From Bacteroidales bacterium UBA3844 (lineage in GTDB: Bacteria > Bacteroidota > Bacteroidia > Bacteroidales > Paludibacteraceae): 36,565 bases of DNA. Positions within the stretch are counted from its first letter, which is position 1, and the number at the start of each line of letters is the position of its first letter. Position numbers and translations under genes: made by a program. Below the pieces are notes generated by a model. The model searched no databases. It was not told the origin of the DNA and saw only the letters and a program-made list of their open reading frames with translations. The DNA is taken from positions 51,906 through 88,470 of the forward strand of contig DGHQ01000050.1 of assembly GCA_002392915.1 (NCBI GenBank). Reading direction: 5' to 3'. Below, in pieces: positions 15,771 through 24,462 of this stretch.

Positions 15771-18602
15771 CTATTTGACTGTCAGTTTTTCGTAATAATA
15801 TCTATTTCCTGCCTCTACCCTTAATATATAGATACCAGGAGATAGGTTGGAAATGTCGATGGAATGGGTCATTTTCGAAACAACCTTGTCTGTTCCAGCG
15901 ACATCGGTGATAATCACTGTCGCATTTGGAATGACAGCACCGTCCACATACACTCCGATCCTATCATTCGCTGGATTCGGATAGACGGAAATGCCTTCAG
16001 AATAAGCAATCTGTTCCGCATCTGTAGGGTCTTCACCTACTACCACACTCAATGTCTTGCCGCCATGCAGCCATGCGAAATCCGACGATGTGTATGTGCC
16101 CGACTTCAATCCTTTCTTAGAGCCATCACTCATCATCACTGTGAGATAATTGACAGTCAGATCAGCATTGAGGATAACGTTGCCATTCTCAGACACAGCT
16201 ATTGAATCAGTAGAGTTTGCGGCATTAACCGCAAGTGTCGCACTATCCTTGACTATTGCACCACCCAACCCTATTGAATTGGCAGTGTTCAGATTCAAGA
16301 TTCCTTGGTCGACAATATACATTCCAGCAAAGGTCTTCGCATCCATACTGATATCGAGCGAACCTACGTTGCTTTTGATTATATTTCCAGAACCTACGAT
16401 TTCACCGTCTTTTATAGTCAAATGATGGTCGGAAGATTTGCTTACAGAAATAGAAGCATCTCCATTTATTTCCAATTTTCCGATCGACAACTCAAAAAGC
16501 TGAGTGTTGGATGCGACGCTGATTCCTCCATCGTAAATCGCCACATCCGACAAAGAACAATTTCCACGCACACGGAGTTTGCCATTATTTGTAAACTCAA
16601 TTCTTTGGTCATAATTGCCGTTGATATCCACCTCGCCATTAGTGATTTCAGCAGTGTCAATACCCGTTGGCAACACACCACCGATCCAGTTTCCTGCGTC
16701 GTTCCAATCTGAATTTTCAGCTCCACGGTTGAATATTCGGCGTACAGGCTCACGCTTCACCACCTCACCAGCGACATATATGTCCGGTTGGGCGATATTA
16801 TCGACACCGCCACCGATGTAGTTCGACAAATGTGGGGGTTGGTTGTATGAAGTGTTCTGCCAAGCCACACCAAGACGGTAAACATAATCGTGCATAGGAG
16901 TGAACAGACGATATTTCGTTTCTATCGTAGTGGTGTAGATATTGATTTTGCTTGGATCATTCGCGTCATACAATATCACCTCCTCACGCCAGTCGCCAAG
17001 GATATCGGCGATCAGACATGGAGTCGATTTCGTTGTGTTGCAAGACGAACCATTACCATAGTTTCCAAGAGCGACCATATCCTGCTGTTTTTTAGAAGTA
17101 GGATTATATTTGGAAATCATCGCTCCAGTGCCCTGGCCATCAAAGATTTCATCCTGAAGATCGCCATCCCAATAAAGGCGGAAATTAGCACTCGAACGAG
17201 AGCCGACTTGTTGGCCTGACTTATTATAATAATAGCCGTCAGCCGTGCTACAGAACTCAAAACCAGGATTGTTAGGATCCAAGTCTGCAGCAAAACCACG
17301 TCCGACATCAGTGCCAGTCTTCGTTCCAAACACCACCTTATTAGTACGCAGATTTCTCAATTCATAACCATACGCGCTACCCTTATCCTCATGGACAAAC
17401 CATCCATAGAAGTCATTATCGTCCGGAAACATACGGCTGACATGCATAGCGTCACCGTGTCCGAAACCAGTACGGCTATACAATCTGCCATCATGGTCGA
17501 TAGTAGCGCTACCGTAGATTATCTCATCAAACCCATCATTATCCACGTCGGCAACGGAAACATTATGGAATCCTTCACCATACGCCCCCTGTCCACTTGT
17601 AGGAGAGTCGTGAAGCCATCGCTGGACAAGTTTTCCATTGATGAAATCATAAGCTGTGAGTGTGGAGCGAGTGTAATATCCACGGCACATCACAATGCTT
17701 GGATGCTGGCCGTCAAGATAAGCCGTGCAAGCCAAGAATCTGTCGACACGGTTTCCATACTTGTCGCCCCAGCTTGACACAGTACCTCTGCCCGGATTAT
17801 ACGCCACAGAGTTGATTTCAGCACCAGTGAATCCATTGAAAATTGTCAGATATTCAGGTCCAGAAAGGATATAACCGTTGCTGTTTCTATAGTCTGCATT
17901 AGGGTCATCATTTCCCATAAGCACATATTTGCCCGTACCATCCTTAGTGCCAGGAGCGGTCTTCATCACCACTTCACACTTTCCGTCACCGTCGTAATCA
18001 TACACTTGAAATTGTGTGTAGTGTGCGCCAGCACGTATGTTATGACCAAGATCAATTCGCCAAAGCATAGTGCCATCAAGCCTATAGCAATCTATGTAGA
18101 CGTTGCCAGTCGTACCACTCTTTGAATTATCCTGAGCATTACTAGGATCCCACTTGACATACAATTCGTATCTGCCATCTCCGTCGGCATCACCGACACT
18201 CATATCATTAGGAGTATAAGAACAACCACCCGTTCCATTAGCAGGACGAGAAAGTTGGATGCTCTTCCACCAAGAAGACCAAGGTTTGCAAGCATCACTC
18301 GACTCAACCTCTTTGCCATTTTCCACCGTTTTCACGACATACGACGAAGAAGTAGACCCCGACTTATCCAACAGATTCGTTGCACCTGTGATTGGCTGGG
18401 CATTCACAAGAGTGCCGTCTCTATAAATATTAAACGAAGTTGTCTTATCATCCGTACCAAGAAAGCGCCAACTGACAAAAACACCATTATCAGTTTTGAC
18501 AGCATGCAGCCCCCTGTCTAGAGCTTCCATTTGTCGCGACGCGAACAAATTGGAAGCTGACAGGAATGTTGCAAAAAACAATATATTAACCCTTTTGTTC
18601 AT
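15771..18602 (-). CDS. Secreted PL11 rhamnogalacturonan lyase with beta-strand repeat domain and T9SS tail
   Basis: A 943-residue protein with a signal peptide ending near NLFA (residue ~21). Residues ~22-620 match polysaccharide lyase family 11 (YesW/YesX type), which cleaves the rhamnogalacturonan I backbone by beta-elimination. The family start RQMEALDRGLHAV is present, as are several calcium-binding loops of the propeller (DADGDGRYELYVKWDP near 137, YDYDGDGKCEVVMKTAPG near 200, DVDNDGFDEIIYGS near 350). PL11 enzymes are usually ~600 residues. The extra ~625-870 region begins WNDAGNWIGGVLPTG and has repeated NG, GG and VN turns reminiscent of autotransporter-associated beta-strand repeats. 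Residues ~874-943 (VYPNPANDRIGVY, LSPGIYILRV) form a T9SS type A sorting domain. The gene has its own terminator. Confidence 0.92.
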   Translation of the reverse strand: MNKRVNILFFATFLSASNLFASRQMEALDRGLHAVKTDNGVFVSWRFLGTDDKTTSFNIYRDGTLVNAQPITGATNLLDKSGSTSSSYVVKTVENGKEVESSDACKPWSSWWKSIQLSRPANGTGGCSYTPNDMSVGDADGDGRYELYVKWDPSNAQDNSKSGTTGNVYIDCYRLDGTMLWRIDLGHNIRAGAHYTQFQVYDYDGDGKCEVVMKTAPGTKDGTGKYVLMGNDDPNADYRNSNGYILSGPEYLTIFNGFTGAEINSVAYNPGRGTVSSWGDKYGNRVDRFLACTAYLDGQHPSIVMCRGYYTRSTLTAYDFINGKLVQRWLHDSPTSGQGAYGEGFHNVSVADVDNDGFDEIIYGSATIDHDGRLYSRTGFGHGDAMHVSRMFPDDNDFYGWFVHEDKGSAYGYELRNLRTNKVVFGTKTGTDVGRGFAADLDPNNPGFEFCSTADGYYYNKSGQQVGSRSSANFRLYWDGDLQDEIFDGQGTGAMISKYNPTSKKQQDMVALGNYGNGSSCNTTKSTPCLIADILGDWREEVILYDANDPSKINIYTTTIETKYRLFTPMHDYVYRLGVAWQNTSYNQPPHLSNYIGGGVDNIAQPDIYVAGEVVKREPVRRIFNRGAENSDWNDAGNWIGGVLPTGIDTAEITNGEVDINGNYDQRIEFTNNGKLRVRGNCSLSDVAIYDGGISVASNTQLFELSIGKLEINGDASISVSKSSDHHLTIKDGEIVGSGNIIKSNVGSLDISMDAKTFAGMYIVDQGILNLNTANSIGLGGAIVKDSATLAVNAANSTDSIAVSENGNVILNADLTVNYLTVMMSDGSKKGLKSGTYTSSDFAWLHGGKTLSVVVGEDPTDAEQIAYSEGISVYPNPANDRIGVYVDGAVIPNATVIITDVAGTDKVVSKMTHSIDISNLSPGIYILRVEAGNRYYYEKLTVK

Positions 18603-18946
18603 AATAAATGTGTATTAGATAGAGAAATTTAGAGTTCTAGTTGTCAACGCAAAGATCTGCATTATAATTCTCAAATACACATTAAAAAGTATCAAATAAG
18701 GTTGTGAAAAATTTCAGTATGTAGATTTATCACGAATTCATCGGAGATTTTAGGTCACATTCGAACAAAATTCAGTTTTTTCCCGATTGATCAAGTTAAT
18801 CAATCCATCATTAATCATCCATTATTCCGACACCAACTTCGATAGAATCGGCAACGATAAAAATAGGCGGTTTGACCACACACAAAAAGGATGGCAAAGG
18901 AGAAATATCCTTTGCCATCCTCATTTTATTGTTTATTTCAATAATT
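18603..18946. other. Intergenic region upstream of the PL11 gene
   Basis: No gene is supported. A near-consensus -7 box, GATCTTTG (minus strand, 18657-18650), lies about 48 bp before the PL11 start and may be its promoter; the first base departs from the consensus. The terminator of the lipoprotein gene is at 18884-18920. The remainder is AT-rich without visible features. Confidence 0.5.
18884..18920 (-). terminator. Terminator of the 288-residue lipoprotein gene
   Basis: Perfect 13-bp stem GGATGGCAAAGGA (18889-18901) / TCCTTTGCCATCC (18908-18920) with a 6-nt loop. The minus strand then runs into TTTTT. It lies 26 bp past the stop codon at 18947. Confidence 0.9.
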
Positions 18947-19813
18947 CTAATACAATAGAGGCTTCAATTTAGCGAATCTGGTGTGAGTTTCACTTCCATC
19001 TTGGAATTCCTTGACCAGCGATGGGCTTGCCAACGTGAAATCGGCAGCACTACCGTCGCATACAAGCACAGCCACAACATTTTCAGGATTACTATCAGCC
19101 ATCTCCTTGTCGACAGGAGCATAACCCATCGTTCCGAATCGCATCAAATATATGACGCCTGAAGATTCAGACATGACAAAATCTCCTGGTATTCCTGTGA
19201 TACGAAAATTCACCGTTTGATTGTTAGTTGCATGACTGCCTGAAAGAGAATCAACATTAAGAACAAACGATCGTCTGTCCGAGCAAACAAAATACCGACT
19301 TTCCGGAGTTAGCACCAACAAAGAGTCTCCTGGTTTCACCAATGGATCCAACATATCATGTGTATGGATTCTTGTGAATCGTTTGACATTTCCTTCAGCT
19401 GAAAGGTCAGAAAGCTTAAACTCTCCATCTTCACGCAGACGCAGCATCGGTTTATCACCATCTGCGATAATCGCCGCAGTCTCCACAGTGTCCTTCCATG
19501 CAAACATAACAGCACTTTCCACTGCCGTATACCTTCCAGTATCTTGTCTGTCCAACATCTGGAGATAGTCACCAGCAAGCAAACAGAACAAAGAATATTT
19601 CACCACAGTGCCATCTGCCTTAAATTCCAATATCTCTGTTCCCGCCTCATGGGCTCCATCAGCATCATTGAAATATGAATTGATAAAGACTTTACCTGTA
19701 ATTGTAAAATCCGGCGTTGGATCAGTCGCTTCATCACTATCACAAGAAACAGGTATGATCATCATAACAAAGAATCCGATGGCAAAAGCCAATACTTTAA
19801 GCAAATTATTCAT
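18947..19813 (-). CDS. Unrecognised lipoprotein
   Basis: I do not recognise this family. With the start at 19813 the protein has 288 residues and a lipoprotein signal: MNNLLKV, a hydrophobic core and the lipobox-like IPVSC near residue 25, after which an acidic SDEATD stretch suggests surface or outer-membrane placement. An in-frame ATG nine codons upstream (19840) would give a longer, basic N-terminal region and cannot be excluded. The mature part starts with FTITGKVFINSYF and contains short beta-rich segments such as ILEFKADGTVVKYS and LRLREDGEFKLSD, which suggest a small beta-sheet domain like those in lipocalin-like Bacteroidales lipoproteins, but this is only impression. It is monocistronic, with a promoter-like box upstream and a strong terminator. 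Confidence 0.7.
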   Translation of the reverse strand: MNNLLKVLAFAIGFFVMMIIPVSCDSDEATDPTPDFTITGKVFINSYFNDADGAHEAGTEILEFKADGTVVKYSLFCLLAGDYLQMLDRQDTGRYTAVESAVMFAWKDTVETAAIIADGDKPMLRLREDGEFKLSDLSAEGNVKRFTRIHTHDMLDPLVKPGDSLLVLTPESRYFVCSDRRSFVLNVDSLSGSHATNNQTVNFRITGIPGDFVMSESSGVIYLMRFGTMGYAPVDKEMADSNPENVVAVLVCDGSAADFTLASPSLVKEFQDGSETHTRFAKLKPLLY

Positions 19814-19859
19814 AAAATTTCGGTTTTTAATTTTCCACATTTATTTCAAAGAATAATTA

Positions 19860-19890
19860 CAAATGTACGCATACAAATGCAGAAAAACAA
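19860..19890 (-). promoter_or_regulatory. Promoter of the 288-residue lipoprotein gene
   Basis: TACATTTG on the minus strand (19867-19860) matches TAnnTTTG, with TTGT 19 nt upstream. It would give a leader of roughly 40 nt to the ATG at 19813. The alternative start at 19840 would leave about 15 nt, so the promoter does not decide between the starts. Confidence 0.5.
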
Positions 19891-20205
19891 TTTTTAAATA
19901 AAATTTATCAAGGTCATATCCTATTTAACGTGAGTTCGTGAATTGTAATCTACGAATCATTTTCCACTTTCTGATTGGATTCTCACCTCTTTTTCTCATA
20001 AAAGGCGTAGCCTTTATCTGTAACCCTTGTGTCTCTGTGGTTTTATTAAATTTATGTGCTCGCCTACGGCTCGCACGAGGGGATGGGTTAGGGCGTTCCG
20101 CCCTTAACAATCCTCAAATACAATGGACTATTTATCAGTCATAAACTAAGGCACAGCCTTGTAAATATTGAAATAGCTCAGACGAAGATCAATATCTATG
20201 TGAGA
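19891..20205. repeat. Intergenic region with a cluster of short GC-rich palindromes
   Basis: Three hairpin-forming words occur within about 105 bp: AAAGGC-gta-GCCTTT (20001-20015), an imperfect palindrome with GTGC..GCC/GGC..GCAC arms (20056-20076) and AGGGCG-ttc-CGCCCT (20090-20104). Between them the minus strand reads ACCACAGAGACACAAGG, resembling dispersed intergenic repeats seen in several bacterial phyla. A 68-codon plus-strand frame crosses the cluster but has no coding signs. No gene is supported here. Confidence 0.55.
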
Positions 20206-21060
20206 TCAATATTTCAGGACACTACGGCAATGCGACAGAGCTTCACCTGCCATATCAGGCAAATCGTCGTCATCATTATCCGTATAGGTTTTCGACATTG
20301 TTTCTGTATCTGGTCCTGTGAAAGTATAATACAATGTATCACTGTCATTAGAATATCTGACCTCGACCGTTTTCCCTTCCATTTTCAATACAGACTCGTA
20401 AACTGTAGTGGTTTCAATCCACCCGTCAACTAAAATAGAATCATTGACAGGATTTTCTGATTCCATGCAAGTATATTCATAAATAGATTCGCCATCTTTG
20501 GAATATTTTGACTCTTCAATATATGTATGACTACAACCACCACCAAAAACCTCGTTTACAATTCGTTTATACCCGACTTTACCATTATAGTAGTAATATT
20601 CAGACATACATGAACTCATATCTCCACAACGATCATTGGAAAAAGTCGCTATTTTTATTCCATTTCTACTGATGTGCATTGTATCTCCGTCACAACCGGA
20701 ATCATCCTCCCACTCTATCCCATCCGTAATATATACGGCATTGTCGGAATAATTCCAATCGTTTAATGAACGAGCCATCTCGTCTATCTCCTTCCAATTA
20801 TAGACTCGGTTGTTGCCATTCTTTATTAGGAAAGTATCTTTAATATATGCCACAATCTCGTTATCATATCGTCTGATAACAGTGTCATACCCAGCTTTGT
20901 TATATCCATGAGTTTCATTCACGGCAACAGAATCTTCTGTTATAGAAGTTGAAACATCAACTGCCACAGTATCATGCACAAATTCCTTGCTCTCTACATT
21001 CTGTCGAGAGCAGGATACGACTGCAAACAAGCACAATACGGCAACTATAACAAACCTCAT
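20206..21060 (-). CDS. Unrecognised lipoprotein, Asp/Tyr-rich
   Basis: I do not recognise this 284-residue protein. It has a short lipoprotein signal peptide (MRFVIVAVLCLF, lipobox VVSC at residue ~17), so it should be anchored in a membrane facing the periplasm or surface. The mature region is acidic and rich in Tyr, Asp and Thr, with alternating short strands (MHISRNGIKIATF, YYYNGKVGYKRIV, TVEVRYSNDSDTLYYTF) that suggest a repeated beta-hairpin structure, perhaps like the text-output repeats found in Bacteroidales lipoproteins. There is one CGDMSSC motif in the centre and CSHTY nearby, so disulfides are possible. It lies downstream of pgi but a terminator separates them, and a TATCTTCG box at 21086-21093 suggests its own promoter. 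Confidence 0.7.
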   Translation of the reverse strand: MRFVIVAVLCLFAVVSCSRQNVESKEFVHDTVAVDVSTSITEDSVAVNETHGYNKAGYDTVIRRYDNEIVAYIKDTFLIKNGNNRVYNWKEIDEMARSLNDWNYSDNAVYITDGIEWEDDSGCDGDTMHISRNGIKIATFSNDRCGDMSSCMSEYYYYNGKVGYKRIVNEVFGGGCSHTYIEESKYSKDGESIYEYTCMESENPVNDSILVDGWIETTTVYESVLKMEGKTVEVRYSNDSDTLYYTFTGPDTETMSKTYTDNDDDDLPDMAGEALSHCRSVLKY

Positions 21061-21085
21061 ATTTCAAAACCCAATAAAAGCAGAG

Positions 21086-21115
21086 CGAAGATATAGATTC
21101 TGTCTGGAATAACAA
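21086..21115 (-). promoter_or_regulatory. Candidate promoter of the 284-residue lipoprotein gene
   Basis: TATCTTCG on the minus strand (21093-21086) differs from TAnnTTTG in one base. TTGT lies 18 nt upstream, directly after the T tract of the pgi terminator. The leader would be about 20 nt. Confidence 0.4.
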
Positions 21116-21116
21116 T

Positions 21117-21145
21117 AAAAAAAGCGACGGAATTGCTCCCGTCGC
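21117..21145 (-). terminator. Terminator of pgi and the lysS operon
   Basis: Perfect 7-bp stem GCGACGG (21124-21130) / CCGTCGC (21139-21145), loop of 8 nt, followed on the minus strand by seven T residues (21123-21117). It lies 30 bp past the pgi stop codon. Confidence 0.88.
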
Positions 21146-21174
21146 CATATATAGAATCAATCAGATTCAAATGA

Positions 21175-22536
21175 TTATCTACCAAGACGTGCGTTCATTG
21201 CCTTTGTAGCCTCCTCGTAACCTGGCTTGCCAAGTAGAGCGAACATGTTCTTCTTGTATGCCTCAACACCTGGCTGGTTGAATGGGTTAACACCAAGCAA
21301 GTAACCAGAGATACCACAAGCCTTCTCGAAGAAGTAGAACAACTGACCGATGTAGAACTCGTTAAGTGAAGGCAAGTTGATATGCAAGTTAGGAACACCA
21401 CCGTCTGTGTGAGCGATGATAACACCAAGTTCAGCCTGCTTGTTAACGTAGTCAACGTTCTTGCCACCTACGAAGTTAAGACCGTCAAGGTTCTCAGCGT
21501 CCATAGGCACCTGGATCTTCTTTGATGGACGAGCGATCGAGATAACTGTCTCGAAGATAGAACGCTCACCCTCCTGAATCCACTGACCCATTGAGTGAAG
21601 GTCTGTAGAGAAATCTACTGCAGCTGGGAAGATACCCTTAAGATCCTTACCCTCAGACTCACCGTAAAGCTGCTTCCACCACTCTGCGATGTAGTGCAAC
21701 TTAGGGTTGTAGTTGACCAAAATCTCAATCTTCTTGCCCTTCTGGTAAAGCTCGTTACGAGTAGCGGCGTAGATAGCAGATGGGTTCTTTGAGAATGGAA
21801 CATCCTCAGCTGTAAGTTTCTCCATAGAAGCAGCACCAGCAACAAGTTTCTTGATATCGAAACCAGCAACTGCGATAGGAAGCAAACCTACTGGAGTAAG
21901 AACAGAGAAACGGCCACCGATATTATCAGGAATAACGAATGTCTTGTAACCTTCCTTTGTAGCAAGTGTGCGAAGAGCACCCTTAGCAGCGTCTGTAACA
22001 GCAATGATTCTCTGACGAGCCTCATCCTTACCAACCTGCTCCTCAAGCTGAGTCTTTAGGATACGGAATGCAAGAGCAGTCTCTGTAGTTGTACCCGACT
22101 TAGAGATGTTGATGATACCAAACTGCTTGCGGCTAAGGAATGAAGAAAGCTCTGCAAGATAATCCTCGCTGATGCTGTTACCAGCGTAAAGGATAGTTGG
22201 GTTCTTTGAGCTCTTGATATATGGAGCGAAAGAGTTAGAAAGAGCCTCGATTACGGCACGAGCACCAAGGTATGAGCCACCGATACCAGCGACAACAACG
22301 TAATCACACTTCTCTCTCAATACCTTAGCAGCGGCGATGATCTCATCCATAAACTTCTCTGTGATAGAAGAAGGAAGAGTCAACCATCCAAGGAAGTCGT
22401 TACCAAGACCTGTACCCTTGTGAAGCATCTCCTGTGCCTCTTTTACCTGCTGCTCGTAACCCTTGATTGCAGACATTGACATGTGAAGCTCCTTGCAAAC
22501 GAAGGCATTCTCCACGTTAAGTTTCATGTTTTCCAT
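21175..22536 (-). CDS. pgi: Glucose-6-phosphate isomerase
   Basis: A 453-residue cytosolic enzyme that interconverts glucose 6-phosphate and fructose 6-phosphate in glycolysis and gluconeogenesis. Family marks are VVAGIGGSYLGARA near residue 82 (sugar-phosphate binding), SKSGTTTETA near 145, the PGI signature DNIGGRFSVLTPVGLLP near 205 and GQLFYFFEKAC near 390. The length fits the short form common in Bacteroidota and Firmicutes. A second ATG three codons in (22527) would also give a family-like N terminus (MKLNVENAF). The gene closes the apparent lysS-gpsA-orf-orf-pgi operon: it starts 32 bp after the preceding stop and ends at a strong terminator. Confidence 0.97.
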   Translation of the reverse strand: MENMKLNVENAFVCKELHMSMSAIKGYEQQVKEAQEMLHKGTGLGNDFLGWLTLPSSITEKFMDEIIAAAKVLREKCDYVVVAGIGGSYLGARAVIEALSNSFAPYIKSSKNPTILYAGNSISEDYLAELSSFLSRKQFGIINISKSGTTTETALAFRILKTQLEEQVGKDEARQRIIAVTDAAKGALRTLATKEGYKTFVIPDNIGGRFSVLTPVGLLPIAVAGFDIKKLVAGAASMEKLTAEDVPFSKNPSAIYAATRNELYQKGKKIEILVNYNPKLHYIAEWWKQLYGESEGKDLKGIFPAAVDFSTDLHSMGQWIQEGERSIFETVISIARPSKKIQVPMDAENLDGLNFVGGKNVDYVNKQAELGVIIAHTDGGVPNLHINLPSLNEFYIGQLFYFFEKACGISGYLLGVNPFNQPGVEAYKKNMFALLGKPGYEEATKAMNARLGR

Positions 22537-22568
22537 TATTCTTTTTATTTGTTTTTTATTTCCTTTAT

Positions 22569-22955
22569 TTAGAATGACTCAAATTTAGTGTTTTTGTCGA
22601 TCAAAGTCACGCGGATAGCGACGCTGTTATACTCTACAGACACCTCAACATCCTCAGGAAAGCCAGCCGGCATTTCGATTCCGACCAAAGTGCCTTTGTC
22701 TATCCATCTTGTATTAGTGTCTATGTCGTTTCTGCCCTTCAGATGGTATATTCCATACACTTCACCACGAGTCAATGATCCATCTTCATTTTCCTTCAAC
22801 AAGACAAATCGACAATCAAAATTTTCTTGGGAAGTCTGGTTAATCACACGAATGCGCCTATACACATTATGTGGACCTTCCACCTTAAATGTTGTCTTTG
22901 CCTCTACCGAAATAAAAGCCAACATCGACAAAATAAACAAAATGATTCGTTTCAT
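22569..22955 (-). CDS. Small secreted protein, tandem paralogue 2
   Basis: A 128-residue protein of no family I recognise. A signal peptide (MKRIILFILSMLAFISVEA) is followed by about 110 residues of beta-type sequence: YRRIRVINQTSQENFDCRF, YGIYHLKG, KGTLVGIEMPAGFPEDVEV and a final LIDKNTKFESF. It should be periplasmic or secreted, with a single Cys in the mature part. The protein immediately upstream in the operon is clearly a paralogue, aligning over the full length with matching NQTSQ/NRTSQ, KGTLVGIE and DKN-K-ESF words. It begins 16 bp after that gene's stop and ends 32 bp before pgi, so co-expression with gpsA and pgi is likely. Confidence 0.82.
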   Translation of the reverse strand: MKRIILFILSMLAFISVEAKTTFKVEGPHNVYRRIRVINQTSQENFDCRFVLLKENEDGSLTRGEVYGIYHLKGRNDIDTNTRWIDKGTLVGIEMPAGFPEDVEVSVEYNSVAIRVTLIDKNTKFESF

Positions 22956-22971
22956 ATTAGTTTTATATTAC

Positions 22972-23370
22972 TTAAAAAGACTCGTATTTTTTGTTCTTAT
23001 CTGCTAAAACCACAACTATAGAATCAAAAAAACGATTGTCTCTATAATCCACGGTAACATCAACATCTACTGGGAAGTTTTCTTCAAATTCAATACCGAC
23101 TAAAGTACCTCTTTTTATCTTCACTGTAATCGTTTGTTCATCATTCTCTCCCTTAAAATGATACGTGCCATACTCTTCATCTCGATGAAGTGAACCATTT
23201 AGATTTTCTGTCAGCAATACCAGTCTACAAGAAAAATTATCCTGAGATGTGCGATTAATCACAGTAATCTGATTGTAACTTCTTTCTGGACCATCTATTT
23301 CGAACACAGTCTTTGCCTCTACCGAAATAAAAGCAAGCATCGACAAGACGAACAAAATGATTCGTTTCAT
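22972..23370 (-). CDS. Small secreted protein, tandem paralogue 1
   Basis: A 132-residue protein of unknown family with a signal peptide (MKRIILFVLSMLAFISVEA) differing from its neighbour's by one residue. The mature domain has INRTSQDNFSCRLVLL, YGTYHFKG, RGTLVGIEFEENFPVDVDV and ends DKNKKYESF. It carries three or four extra residues near the C terminus (RFFDSIVVVLADK) relative to the paralogue. The start codon lies 5 bp after the gpsA stop, a spacing that suggests translational coupling. The single conserved Cys in the mature part pairs in position with that of the paralogue. Confidence 0.82.
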   Translation of the reverse strand: MKRIILFVLSMLAFISVEAKTVFEIDGPERSYNQITVINRTSQDNFSCRLVLLTENLNGSLHRDEEYGTYHFKGENDEQTITVKIKRGTLVGIEFEENFPVDVDVTVDYRDNRFFDSIVVVLADKNKKYESF

Positions 23371-23375
23371 AAATC

Positions 23376-24377
23376 TTACTTCAACTTAGTAATCAATTTA
23401 CGCATTTCGAACGCTGCAATAGCACGGTCGTACAAAATATTGTAGACCGCCTCGAGAATCGGCATCTCAACATTGAGAGTCTTGTTGATCTCAGTGATAC
23501 ATTTGGTTCCGTAATAGCCTTCAGCCACCATCTCCATCTCCACCTGAGCCGTCTTCACACTGTAGCCTTTACCTATCATCGTGCCAAACAAACGGTTGCG
23601 TGAGAATTTGGAATAGCCAGTCACTAGCAAGTCGCCAAGGAAAACTGGTTCACAGATATTTCTATGCTTCTGTGTGGCAACGTAAAGGAACTTGTCCATC
23701 TCCTGAACAGCATTGCATATAAGCACCGCCTGGAAATTGTCGCCAAGCTTCATGCCATGACAGATTCCTGCCGCAATCGCATAGACATTCTTAAGCACGG
23801 ATGCATACTCTATACCGTAAATATCATCTAGAATTCGCGTCTTCAAGAAAGGACAATTCAAGATCTCCGAAATTTCTTCCGCACGCTCCACTGAACTGCA
23901 TCCAACTGTAAGGAAAGACAATCGCTCCACTGATATCTCCTCCGCATGTGTAGGGCCAGAGACAACCAGAATATTTTCATCCTTAACACCATATTTTTTC
24001 TTGAAATACTCTGAAATGACAAGGTTCTCATCCGGAACAATTCCCTTGATTGCCGAAATCACAATCTTGTCCTCCAAAGATTCAGTCAAATTTTCCAAAT
24101 GACTTTTCAAATATGGAGACGGTGTGGCAAAAATCAAGATATCTGAATTGGCCACAGCCTCGTTGATGTCGGAATAAAACGATATTCTTTCAACATCAAA
24201 GTGAGCCGACACAAGGTAAGACGGATTGTGTCCAGTCTGCTTAAACTCCTCTATCTGCTCCGGACGACGCATGTACCAGTTGATATGTCTATCTTTATTA
24301 GCCAAGCAGACTTTAGCCAAGGCCGTTGCCCAACTTCCGCCGCCCATCACCGCTATCGTTTTTTGCGTTTTCTGCAT
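23376..24377 (-). CDS. gpsA: Glycerol-3-phosphate dehydrogenase [NAD(P)+]
   Basis: A 333-residue cytosolic enzyme that reduces dihydroxyacetone phosphate to sn-glycerol 3-phosphate for phospholipid synthesis. The Rossmann fold is marked by VMGGGSWATALAK at the N terminus (residue ~10). Further marks are NSDILIFATPS near 85, SAIKGI near 110, SGPTHAEEIS near 142 and the catalytic-lysine segment SVLKNVYAIAAGICHG near 192. The start is taken at the ATG at 24377; a GTG one codon earlier is possible. It follows lysS in the operon with a 148-bp gap that holds a REP-like hairpin, and is followed almost without gap by the small secreted paralogues. Confidence 0.96.
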   Translation of the reverse strand: MQKTQKTIAVMGGGSWATALAKVCLANKDRHINWYMRRPEQIEEFKQTGHNPSYLVSAHFDVERISFYSDINEAVANSDILIFATPSPYLKSHLENLTESLEDKIVISAIKGIVPDENLVISEYFKKKYGVKDENILVVSGPTHAEEISVERLSFLTVGCSSVERAEEISEILNCPFLKTRILDDIYGIEYASVLKNVYAIAAGICHGMKLGDNFQAVLICNAVQEMDKFLYVATQKHRNICEPVFLGDLLVTGYSKFSRNRLFGTMIGKGYSVKTAQVEMEMVAEGYYGTKCITEINKTLNVEMPILEAVYNILYDRAIAAFEMRKLITKLK

Positions 24378-24462
24378 CACTAAAATTAATTAAAAATCAA
24401 ATAGCCTAGATTTATTGAATCATACAGGATTTTTTATCTTGCTGGATTTGGAATCTTGCAAT

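Noticed and set aside
19938..20144. A 68-codon plus-strand frame in the palindrome cluster
   Set aside because: Its sequence comes from the repeat words and palindromes; no promoter, no terminator and no recognisable domain.
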